Shown here piece after piece: positions 18,838-25,402 of a stretch of 25,402 bases of DNA. The notes under the pieces are model-generated. The model had not been told where the DNA came from. It made no database searches and worked only from the letters and a program-made list of their open reading frames with translations. A program made the position numbers and the translations under genes. Location of the stretch: contig JBBQBQ010000015.1 in the NCBI GenBank assembly GCA_038317685.1, forward strand, positions 1-25,402, read 5' to 3'. The DNA comes from JBBQBQ01 sp038317685 (GTDB taxonomy: Bacteria; Desulfobacterota; Desulfuromonadia; Desulfuromonadales; DDH964). How positions within the stretch are numbered: position 1 is the first letter of the stretch; each line of letters opens with the position of its first letter.

Positions 18838-19578
18838 ATGGCCGCCAACTCAGCCATCGAATGGACCGGCTCAACCTGGAATCCGGTGACCGGCTGCGTG
18901 AAAATCAGCCCCGGCTGCAAGCATTGCTATGCCGAGCGCATGGCGAAGCGCTTGCAAGCCATGGGGCAGAAGAACTACGTCAACGGCTTTGAGCTGGCGC
19001 TGCATCCACATGCGCTGGAGCTACCGCTGGCGTGGAAGAAGCCGCAGACGATCTTCGTCAATTCGATGAGCGATCTCTTTCTGGACGAAGTACCGATCGC
19101 TTTCATTCATCAGGTCTTCGACGTAATGCGCCGGGCACACTGGCACACCTTCCAGGTTCTTACCAAGCGGGCCGAGCGGCTGGCTGCATTGAGCCCGGAA
19201 CTGCCGTGGGCAAAGAATATCTGGATGGGGGTCAGCGTCGAGAATAGCGACTATGCCGTACGCGTTGATCATCTGCGGGCCACCGGGGCGCAGGTCAAGT
19301 TTCTCTCCATAGAGCCGCTGCTGGGGCCGGTGCCCAATCTGAATTTGCAAGGGATCGACTGGGTGATCGTCGGCGGCGAGTCCGGGCCGGGGGCGCGGCC
19401 GATGAAAGAGGAGTGGGTGGTCGAGATCAGGGAGCAGTGTCTGCGGGCTCGGGTGCCTTTTTTCTTCAAGCAGTGGGGCGGGGTGCGAAAGAAAAAGGCC
19501 GGGCGGGAGTTGCAGGGGCAAACGTGGGAGCAGATGCCGGGGCAGTTTCGGGAACCTGTTCAAACAGGGCTGTTATGA
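18838..19578 (+). CDS. Phage Gp37/Gp68 family (DUF5131) three-cysteine protein
   Basis: Protein of 246 residues of the Gp37/Gp68 family. Cysteines 20, 27 and 30 form C-x6-C-x2-C in GCVKISPGCKHCYAERMAKR, reminiscent of the cluster-binding loop of radical SAM enzymes, although spaced differently from the classical C-x3-C-x2-C. Other conserved blocks are IEWTGSTWNPVTGC (7-20), FVNSMSDLF, FQVLTKR, GVSVEN, FLSIEPLLGPV and WVIVGGESGPGARPM. The last is strongly typical of the family. A barrel with an iron-sulfur cluster is plausible; the reaction is not known. It starts one base after tcmP, and the pair is conserved across many genomes. In a restriction-modification setting it may act on nucleic acid, but this is inference. 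REP elements start 51 bases after its stop. Confidence 0.9.
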   Translation: MAANSAIEWTGSTWNPVTGCVKISPGCKHCYAERMAKRLQAMGQKNYVNGFELALHPHALELPLAWKKPQTIFVNSMSDLFLDEVPIAFIHQVFDVMRRAHWHTFQVLTKRAERLAALSPELPWAKNIWMGVSVENSDYAVRVDHLRATGAQVKFLSIEPLLGPVPNLNLQGIDWVIVGGESGPGARPMKEEWVVEIREQCLRARVPFFFKQWGGVRKKKAGRELQGQTWEQMPGQFREPVQTGLL

Positions 19579-19610
19579 GAAGTGGCAAGGTGGTGGCCCG
19601 CGGCCAGGAC

Positions 19611-19700
19611 CGGGCACCCGCTACAATCGGGCACCCGCAAGGGGCGCCCCTACAACGACGGATCGTAATTGTTTTGTAGGGATACCCCTTGCGGGTATCC
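19611..19700. repeat. REP hairpins between the DUF5131 and RAYT genes
   Basis: A REP in inverted orientation (19629-19654, stem GGGCACCC, loop GCAAG, ending CTAC) is followed by one in direct orientation (19675-19700, GTAG, stem GGATACCC, loop CTTGC, stem GGGTATCC). A degenerate fragment, GGGCACCCGCTACAA, precedes them at 19612-19626. The direct copy ends 17 bases before the RAYT start. The 72-base block 19629-19700 recurs at 20504-20576. Confidence 0.85.
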
Positions 19701-19717
19701 AGATTCAGGAAGTGCCT

Positions 19718-20296
19718 GTGATATTCCATCCCGACAAACATCACCGCCGTTCCATCCGACTGAAGGGCTACGACTATTCCCAGGATGGTGCGTATTTCAT
19801 CACGCTATGCACGCATGACCGTGGTTGTCACTTCGAACGGTTCGATCAATTGCGGCAAATTGTCGATGCGCAGTGGCGGGGCATACCGGAACGCTTTCCG
19901 GGCGCGATGCTGGATGAATACGTGATCATGCCCAACCATTTCCACGGGATTATTGCCATATGTAGGGACACCCCTCGCGGGTGTCCAGATTCGGTTCATC
20001 CACAATCTGGGCACCCGCAAGGGGCGCCCCTACGAAAGTCAGATATCGGCAGCATTGTCGGTTCGTTCAAGTCGTTGTGCGTGACCGATTGGCTGAAGAC
20101 CATCAAGGCTGAAAACCTTGACGCCGGCGGAAAGTTCTGGCAGGGCAACTATTACGAGCATGTCATTCGCAACGAAGCTGAACTGGAACGTATTCGTCAG
20201 TATATAGCCGATAATCCTTTGCAGTGGGAATCGGACCGGGAAAATCCCGGTTTTATCAAGCCGTCAAACGTTCAAGAAGAGCATTGGATGGTGTAA
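19718..20296 (+). CDS. REP-associated tyrosine transposase (RAYT)
   Basis: Single-strand DNA transposase of the IS200-like Y1 class that is thought to mobilise REP hairpins, 192 residues. The GTG at 19718 is chosen because AGGAA (19707-19711) sits six bases upstream, and the protein then begins in the family style (HPDKHHRRSIRLKGYDYSQ). The HUH motif is MPNHFHGII (His74 and His76). A candidate nucleophilic tyrosine is Tyr145 or Tyr146 in WQGNYYEHVIRNE. Residues 82-106, between these motifs, are encoded by a complete REP pair (19961-20033) in frame. RAYTs often carry a variable linker here. The gene appears intact and is surrounded by matching REP hairpins, consistent with a RAYT and its own substrate. 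It separates the TcmP/Gp37 pair from mod and res. Confidence 0.93.
   Translation: MIFHPDKHHRRSIRLKGYDYSQDGAYFITLCTHDRGCHFERFDQLRQIVDAQWRGIPERFPGAMLDEYVIMPNHFHGIIAICRDTPRGCPDSVHPQSGHPQGAPLRKSDIGSIVGSFKSLCVTDWLKTIKAENLDAGGKFWQGNYYEHVIRNEAELERIRQYIADNPLQWESDRENPGFIKPSNVQEEHWMV
19961..20033. repeat. BIME-like REP pair inside the RAYT reading frame
   Basis: The direct REP at 19961-19986 (GTAG, stem GGACACCC, loop CTCGC, stem GGGTGTCC) has two compensated base changes relative to the usual GGATACCC/GGGTATCC stem. The inverted REP at 20009-20033 ends in CTAC. Together they encode RAYT residues 82-106 without a stop or frameshift. Confidence 0.88.
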
Positions 20297-20336
20297 CGAT
20301 TCGGGCACCTGCAACAATCGGGCACGGACATGATTT

Positions 20337-20434
20337 TGTAGGGATACCCCTTGCGGGTATCCAGATTCCGGGATTCCGGATTTCACGTTCCAAAATCCAT
20401 GAACAACCAGGGCACCCGCAAGGGGTGCCCCTAC
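20337..20434. repeat. BIME-like REP pair 1 downstream of RAYT
   Basis: The direct REP at 20337-20362 has GTAG and the perfect stem GGATACCC/GGGTATCC with loop CTTGC. The inverted REP at 20410-20434 has the perfect stem GGGCACCC with GGGTGCCC, loop GCAAG, and ends in CTAC. The GTAG tags face outwards. Confidence 0.88.
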
Positions 20435-20449
20435 GGTGACCGTGATTTT

Positions 20450-20529
20450 GCAGGGGATACCCTTGCGGGTATCCTGGGTAATGTTTCAAAATCGATGGCA
20501 ATCGGGCACCCGCAAGGGATGCCCCTACA
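20450..20529. repeat. BIME-like REP pair 2 downstream of RAYT
   Basis: The direct REP at 20450-20474 is slightly diverged (GCAG instead of GTAG, and a shifted G/C run) but keeps the GGATACCC and GGGTATCC arms. The inverted REP at 20504-20529 has the variant right arm GGATGCCC and ends in CTACA. Confidence 0.85.
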
Positions 20530-20550
20530 ATGATGAATCGTAATTGGTTT

Positions 20551-20624
20551 TGTAGGGATACCCCTTGCGGGTATCCTTGGTTCTGATCGTCATAAATCCG
20601 GGCACCCGCAAGGGGTGCCCCTAC
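20551..20624. repeat. BIME-like REP pair 3, directly upstream of mod
   Basis: The direct REP is at 20551-20576 and the inverted REP at 20600-20624, both with perfect stems. The inverted copy ends 10 bases before the mod start codon, next to its GGGA ribosome binding site, so the hairpin could influence translation or mRNA stability. Confidence 0.88.
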
Positions 20625-20634
20625 GGGATAAACG

Positions 20635-22257
20635 ATGACCAAAAAACAAAAACTCGAACTCACCTGGATCGGCAAGGAAACGCGGCCGAAGCTGGAACCT
20701 CGCATTTTGCTGGAAGACCCGGAAAAGTCGTACCATGCGCCGCACCGGGTGACGGGGGGTGATCTCTTCGACAACCGGCTGATCTTCGGCGACAACCTGC
20801 TGGCGCTGAAGGCGCTGGAGCAGGAGTTCGCGGGGAAGGTGAAGTGCGTCTTCATCGACCCCCCCTACAACACCGGCAGTGCCTTTACCCACTACGACGA
20901 CGGGGTGGAGCATTCAATCTGGCTGTCGCTGATGCGCGACCGGCTGGAGATTATCCGCAATCTGCTTTCGGAGGACGGATCGTTGTGGATCACCATTGAT
21001 GATAACGAGGCGCACTATCTGAAGGTGTTGTGCGATGAGGTGTTTGGGCGAAAAAACTTTATTGCAAATGTAATGTGGGAGAAGAAATTTTCACCTCAAA
21101 ATGACGCAAAGTGGCTGAGCTTAAATCATGACCACATACTTGTTTTCTCTAGAAACAAAGATATTTAGCGTCCAAATCTTTTGGCGAGAAGTTTAAAACA
21201 AGAGAAAAATTTCAAGAACCCAGACAACGACCCAAGAGGACGTTGGAGTTCAGCAGACTACACATGCGCTAAGTCGAAAGAAGAACGCCCGAATCTTTAC
21301 TATCCGATACGAAATCCAAATACTAATCAAGAAATATGGCCAAATTCAATCAGGGTTTGGGCTTTCGAGAAAAGTTCTCATGATAGAAATGTCGAAGAAA
21401 GTCTCCTCTGGTGGGGCAAAAACGGAGACAATCCCGTTCCCCGCTTGAAAAAATTCGCTGATAGAGTCAGAGAAGGAACAGTGCCAACAACTGTTTGGAG
21501 GCACGAAGATGTTGGTAACAACCAAGATGCAAAAAGGGAAGTCATAACGTTTAATAAAGTTGATCCGTTCGCTACTCCGAAACCAGAGAGCTTAATCCAG
21601 CGTGTCCTCGAAATTGCCACCAACCCCAACGACCTCGTCCTCGACTCCTTCGCCGGTTCCGGCACCACCGGCGCCGTGGCCCACAAGATGGGCCGCCGCT
21701 GGATCATGATCGAACTGGGCGAACACTGCCACACTCACATCATCCCCCGCCTGCAAAAAGTCGTCGACGGCACCGACCAGGGCGGCATCAGCAAGGCAGT
21801 GGAGTGGAAAGGGGGTGGCGGTTTCCGCTACTACAAGCTCGCTCCGTCGCTGATGGAGCAGGACAAGTGGGGAAACTGGATCATCTGCAAAGAGTACAAC
21901 CCCGCTATGCTCGCCGAGGCGGTTTGCAAACTCGAAGGCTTCGTCTATGACCCGTCCGACAGCCTCTACTGGCGGCACGGGCACTCCACCGAGACCGACT
22001 TCATCTACGTCACCACCCAGAACCTGAGTCACGAACAGTTGCAGGCCCTCGCCGAAGAAGTCGGTGCCAGCCGCTCGCTGCTGGTCTGCTGCTCCGCCTT
22101 CCGGGGCCGCGCCGACGCCTTCGCCAATCTGACCATCAAGAAGATCCCCAATGCCGTCCTCTCCCGATGCGAATGGGGGCACGACGACTACAGCCTCAAG
22201 GTCGAGAATTTGCCGCAAAAGCCACTCGAGCCGGGGCAGATGGGGTTGAATTTGTAG
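20635..22257 (+). pseudogene. mod: Type III DNA methyltransferase (Mod), interrupted by an in-frame amber codon
   Basis: Beta-class adenine-N6 methyltransferase that would modify DNA and supply target recognition to the Res subunit. One frame runs from ATG 20635 to TAG 22255-22257 (540 residues if read through). It is broken by TAG at 21166-21168, codon 178. The first part holds DPPYNTG (75-81), the catalytic motif IV; the second holds LDSFAGSGTTG (from about residue 336), the SAM-binding motif I. The order IV then I fits type III Mod. Around the stop the frame reads NKDI-stop-RPNLLARS; relatives commonly have Trp before RPNLL, so TGG to TAG is the likely change. The central part, about 21045-21600, is AT-rich (21 G+C in 21301-21360 against 36 in 21721-21780). 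The final stop comes from a REP element. A TTG at 21181 could in theory restart translation, but no ribosome binding site is evident. Confidence 0.88.
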
Positions 22258-22355
22258 GGATACCCCTTGCGGGTATCCGGTTCTGGTTATCCAGGATTAG
22301 AGCGGAAATAACCACACACCCGTCAAACAGGGCACCCGCGAGGGGTGCCCCTACA
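22253..22355. repeat. BIME-like REP pair between mod and res
   Basis: The direct REP at 22253-22278 (perfect GGATACCC/GGGTATCC stem) overlaps the end of mod, and its GTAG contains the mod stop codon. The inverted REP at 22330-22355 (GGGCACCC, loop GCGAG, GGGTGCCC, CTACA) ends 10 bases before the res start and overlaps the AGGA ribosome binding site by one base. Confidence 0.88.
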
Positions 22356-22365
22356 GGAAAACCAT

Positions 22366-25053
22366 ATGAACCGTCACGTCAATGCCATCTCCGGCCGTCT
22401 GAGCCTGCGCCCGCCGCAGCGCACCTCCCTCGAAATCCTCGACCGCGTCACCGAGATCGTCTCGCCGCACAAAGAAGCCGATCTGGCGGCGGCGCTGGCG
22501 ATCATCCAGAGCGAATACCCGACCGTCACCAACTTCGAGCGGGAGTTCCCGTCCCTCTGCTTTGCGCTGGCCACCGGAGTGGGCAAAACCCGTCTCATGG
22601 GCGCGTTCGTCAGCTACCTGCACTTGGCCCATGGGATCAACAACTTCTTCGTTCTGGCGCCAAATTTGACCATCTACAACAAGTTGATTGCCGACTTCAG
22701 CAATCGCAATCACCCCAAGTACGTCTTCAAGGGGATCGCCGAATTCGCCTCCTATCCGCCGGACATCATCACCGGCGACAACTACGAGTCGAAGGCCGGG
22801 ACCCTCTTCGATGCCCTGGTACCGGTGAAGATCAACATCTTCAACATCTCCAAGATCAACTCCGAGGTGCGCGGCGGCAAGTCGCCCCGGATCAAACGCC
22901 TCTCCGAGTACATCGGCGAGAGTTATTTCGATTATCTGGCCGGTCTCAAGGACCTGGTCCTGCTCATGGACGAATCGCACCGCTACCGGGCCTCGGCGGG
23001 GATTCGGGCGATCAACGAACTGAAACCGATCCTCGGCCTGGAGCTGACCGCCACCCCCTTTGTCGAAACCACCAAAGGCGCGGTCCCGTTCAAGAATGTG
23101 ATCTACGACTATCCGCTGGCCAAGGCGATGGCTGATGGCTTTGTTAAAGAGCCGGCCGTCGTCACCCAGAAGGACTTCAACCCGCGCGACTTCACGCCGG
23201 AGAGGATCGAAGAGATCAAGCTCGAAGACGGCGTGCGTCTGCACGAAAGCGTCAAGGTCGAGCTGGAGACCTATGCCCGCCAGACCGGCCAGGCGATCGT
23301 CAAGCCCTTCATGCTGGTGATCGCCCGCGATACCACACATGCCAAACAGTTACTGGCGCTGATCCAGTCGGTGAAGTTCTTCGAGGGGCGCTACAAAGAG
23401 AAGGTCATCCAGGTCGATTCGAGTCAGACCGGTGCCGACGAAGAGGTGATGATCCAGCGACTTCTGGCGGTAGAGTCGACCTCCGAGCCGACGGAGATCG
23501 TCATTCACGTCAACATGCTTAAAGAAGGTTGGGACGTCACCAACCTCTATACGATCGTCCCGCTGCGCGCCGCCAATGCCCGCATCCTCATCGAACAGTC
23601 GATCGGGCGCGGCCTGCGTCTCCCCTATGGCAAAAAGACCGGAGTCACCGTTGTCGACCGTCTCAATATCGTCGCCCACGACAAGTTTCAGGAGATTATC
23701 GACGAGGCCAACCGCGCCGGGTCGGTGATCCGTTTGCAACAGGTCATCCTGGAGCCGGAGAAGGATTACCAGAAGAAGACCACGGTCGTCTCCTCCTCGA
23801 CTATCGAACAGAAGCTGGGGCTGGCATCCGTAACCGTCGCCCCGGTATTGCCGGGAGCTTCGCCGGTGCCGCCACCGGTACCAATTTTCAAGACCGTGAT
23901 GGAACAGCAGATTGCCCAAAAAGTCTACGAGGTGATCCAGCAGCACGAATTCCTGCCAAGTTCTTCCGAACTGGTCAAGGAGGAGATGGCCGCGAAAATC
24001 ACCCGGCAAGTCGAGGCCGAGCTGGCTCCGGCACAGATGGAACTAGCCGGGGTGGTCGAACGGCCCAACGTGGCGGAGATCGTCGCCAAAACCACGGCCA
24101 TGGTGATCCAGCAATCGATCGACATCCCCCGGATATTGGTCGTGCCCAAGGGCGAGGTGACCCTCGGCTATCACCCCTTTACCCTCGACGCCAAGACCAT
24201 CCATTACCAGCCGGTCTCCCGCGACCTGCTCATCAAGCATTTGCGCACCAGCCAGGAAGATACCTTGAGCGCCCTGGGCGGCATCGAGCGCGAAAATCGG
24301 CTGGAAGACTATCTGGTGCGGGCGTTGATCGATTTTGGCGACGTCTCCTACGATGCCCACGCCGATCTGCTCTATGACCTCTCCGGGCAAATGGTCCGTC
24401 ACCTGCTCGGATACCTGAAGGAAGAGGAAGCCCGTAACGTCCTTCAGTATTACCAGCGGCAACTGGCCGAGTTTATTCATGCCCAGATGCAGGCCCATCA
24501 ATGGGAAAACGCCGTCGATTACGAAGTGCGGATCAGCAAGGGTTTCTCAACCCTGAAACAGAGCGCCTTCACCGCCGCAGCCGATGGTGTCCGGCACTTT
24601 CGCCCGCCCGTCGATGAAAAGAACAAGATCGGCCAGATGGTCTTCGGCGGCTTCCAGCGTTGCCTCTATCCGGTCCAAAAATTCGACTCGGACACCGAGC
24701 GTCGCTTCGCGGTGATTCTCGAAAAAGAGTCCGATCCCTCCATCCAGAAATGGTTCAAACCCGCGAGGAGTCAGTTTCAGATTTTCTACAAATGGGGGCA
24801 GGATCATCTCGAATATCAGCCTGACTTCGTGGTCGAAACGACGGACAAAATCTACATGGTCGAGACCAAAGCGCGGAACGAAATGGAGTCGGCCGAAGTC
24901 CTGGCCAAACAGGCCGCTGCCGTCAAATGGTGCGGCCACGCCTCGGACCATGCCCGGAGCAATGGCGGGAAAAAATGGACGTATCTGTTGATCCCGCATG
25001 ATATGGTAATGGAAAATATGACCTTGGCCGGCCTGACAACCCTTTGCCGCTGA
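22366..25053 (+). CDS. res: Type III restriction enzyme, Res subunit (helicase-nuclease)
   Basis: Restriction subunit of a type III system, 895 residues; with Mod it translocates or slides on DNA and cuts when two sites are engaged. The ATG at 22366 is chosen because AGGA (22355-22358) is well placed; the GTG at 22345 lies inside a REP hairpin. Helicase motifs are ATGVGKT (69-75), LMDESHR (201-206, DESH in place of DEAH), LTATPF (227-232) and, further on, EQSIGRGLRLPYG. Near the C-terminus QPDFVVE and VETKA form a PD-(D/E)xK nuclease motif (Pro819-Asp820, Glu833, Lys835). All catalytic parts look intact although its partner mod is broken. Type III Res is normally inactive without Mod, so the stop in mod may be tolerated. 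queC follows after 26 bases. Confidence 0.94.
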   Translation: MNRHVNAISGRLSLRPPQRTSLEILDRVTEIVSPHKEADLAAALAIIQSEYPTVTNFEREFPSLCFALATGVGKTRLMGAFVSYLHLAHGINNFFVLAPNLTIYNKLIADFSNRNHPKYVFKGIAEFASYPPDIITGDNYESKAGTLFDALVPVKINIFNISKINSEVRGGKSPRIKRLSEYIGESYFDYLAGLKDLVLLMDESHRYRASAGIRAINELKPILGLELTATPFVETTKGAVPFKNVIYDYPLAKAMADGFVKEPAVVTQKDFNPRDFTPERIEEIKLEDGVRLHESVKVELETYARQTGQAIVKPFMLVIARDTTHAKQLLALIQSVKFFEGRYKEKVIQVDSSQTGADEEVMIQRLLAVESTSEPTEIVIHVNMLKEGWDVTNLYTIVPLRAANARILIEQSIGRGLRLPYGKKTGVTVVDRLNIVAHDKFQEIIDEANRAGSVIRLQQVILEPEKDYQKKTTVVSSSTIEQKLGLASVTVAPVLPGASPVPPPVPIFKTVMEQQIAQKVYEVIQQHEFLPSSSELVKEEMAAKITRQVEAELAPAQMELAGVVERPNVAEIVAKTTAMVIQQSIDIPRILVVPKGEVTLGYHPFTLDAKTIHYQPVSRDLLIKHLRTSQEDTLSALGGIERENRLEDYLVRALIDFGDVSYDAHADLLYDLSGQMVRHLLGYLKEEEARNVLQYYQRQLAEFIHAQMQAHQWENAVDYEVRISKGFSTLKQSAFTAAADGVRHFRPPVDEKNKIGQMVFGGFQRCLYPVQKFDSDTERRFAVILEKESDPSIQKWFKPARSQFQIFYKWGQDHLEYQPDFVVETTDKIYMVETKARNEMESAEVLAKQAAAVKWCGHASDHARSNGGKKWTYLLIPHDMVMENMTLAGLTTLCR

Positions 25054-25079
25054 TCATCCGTCAGCATTGAGGTTTTGCG

Positions 25080-25402
25080 ATGAAGAAAGCCGTGGTCCTC
25101 TACAGCGGCGGGCTCGATTCGACGACGTGCATGGCGATCGCCCGCCAGGAGGGCTTCACCCCCTACGCCATCAGTTTCGCCTACGGCCAGCGCCACGCCG
25201 TCGAACTGGAGAAGGCCCGGGCCTATGCGCCGCGCAGCGGGGCGGCCGAGCACCTGGTCGTCGACTTCGATCTGCGCAAAGTCGGCGGCAGCGCCTTGAC
25301 CAGCGATCTGGCGGTCCCCAAGGAGGGGGTGCAGGAAGGGACGATTCCGGTCACCTACGTGCCGGCCCGCAACAGCATCTTCCTCTCCTTTGCCCTCGGC
25401 TG
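25080..25402 (+). CDS. queC: 7-cyano-7-deazaguanine synthase, N-terminal part (3' end outside the window)
   Basis: Enzyme converting 7-carboxy-7-deazaguanine to preQ0 with ATP and ammonia, in queuosine biosynthesis for tRNA. Only the first 107 residues are present. The PP-loop ATPase motif SGGLDSTTC (9-17) is near the N-terminus, followed by SFAYGQRH and VTYVPARNSIFLSFALG, all hallmark blocks of QueC. The ATG at 25080 has a TGAGG ribosome binding site (25068-25072). It lies 26 bases after res on the same strand, so it may be read from the cassette transcript. It is most likely the resumption of core chromosome after the cassette. The C-terminal zinc-binding cysteines are beyond the window and cannot be checked. 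Confidence 0.95.
   Translation, partial: MKKAVVLYSGGLDSTTCMAIARQEGFTPYAISFAYGQRHAVELEKARAYAPRSGAAEHLVVDFDLRKVGGSALTSDLAVPKEGVQEGTIPVTYVPARNSIFLSFALG

Larger units (their letters stand above)
20297..20634. other. Gene-free 338-base stretch filled with REP elements
   Basis: This interval between the RAYT and mod genes contains no credible gene. It holds degenerate REP fragments (around 20303-20326) and three direct/inverted REP pairs. Short open frames here are only translations of the repeats. No promoter with good boxes was recognised. Confidence 0.85.

Noticed and set aside
19629..20624. Possible CRISPR array
   Set aside because: The repeats are palindromic, alternate in orientation, have variable spacing, carry GTAG tags, and surround a RAYT gene. 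This is a REP/BIME pattern, and no cas gene is present.
20224..20855. Small open frames on both strands in the repeat region
   Set aside because: They are translations of the REP repeats (recurring peptides such as GTRKGCPYG) and have no independent support as genes.
15002..25402. Dpd-type 7-deazaguanine DNA modification system (SNF2 helicase plus queC)
   Set aside because: No DpdA-like transglycosylase or other Dpd component is visible in the window; queC alone is an ordinary tRNA-modification gene.

Overview
The window looks like chromosome from a GC-rich bacterium of the Desulfuromonadales/Geobacter type (inference). The supports are the chain gyrB-gyrA-TPR protein-gpsA-periplasmic cyclophilin, a small lipoprotein with two CxxCH haem sites, and strong GC bias in housekeeping codons. 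The gyrB-gyrA pair suggests proximity to the replication origin, but dnaA, dnaN and recF are not in view.

Region 1 (1-9352, all + strand) is housekeeping: 3' part of gyrB, gyrA, a membrane-anchored TPR protein overlapping the gyrA end, gpsA, a cyclophilin with a signal peptide, an endonuclease/exonuclease/phosphatase-fold protein with altered catalytic motifs, endonuclease III (nth) and glycerate 2-kinase. Region 2 (9366-12745, - strand) is a likely two-gene operon: penicillin-binding protein 1A followed by a patatin-like lipoprotein. Region 3 (12892-14875, + strand) holds the dihaem lipoprotein and pyruvate kinase; an intrinsic-terminator-like hairpin lies just ahead of the pyk ribosome binding site.

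Region 4 (15002-25053, all + strand) is an accessory, probably defence-related cassette between pyk and queC. Its order is: SNF2 helicase; TcmP (methyltransferase-like 'three-Cys-motif partner'); a Gp37/Gp68 (DUF5131) three-cysteine protein; a REP-associated tyrosine transposase (RAYT); a type III DNA methyltransferase (mod) broken by one in-frame amber codon; and a type III restriction subunit (res). The RAYT lies among twelve GTAG-tagged REP hairpins forming BIME-like pairs. One pair lies inside the RAYT reading frame, one supplies the stop codon of mod, and single hairpins end 10 bases before the mod and res start codons. A REP-like palindrome of a different family sits in frame in the helicase gene. 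The middle of mod is much more AT-rich than its ends, which suggests a swapped target-recognition segment.

The window ends in the 5' part of queC. The most unusual feature is the combination of an SNF2 helicase, a TcmP/Gp37 pair and a type III restriction-modification pair in one collinear block colonised by RAYT/REP elements. Whether these parts act together cannot be decided from sequence alone.
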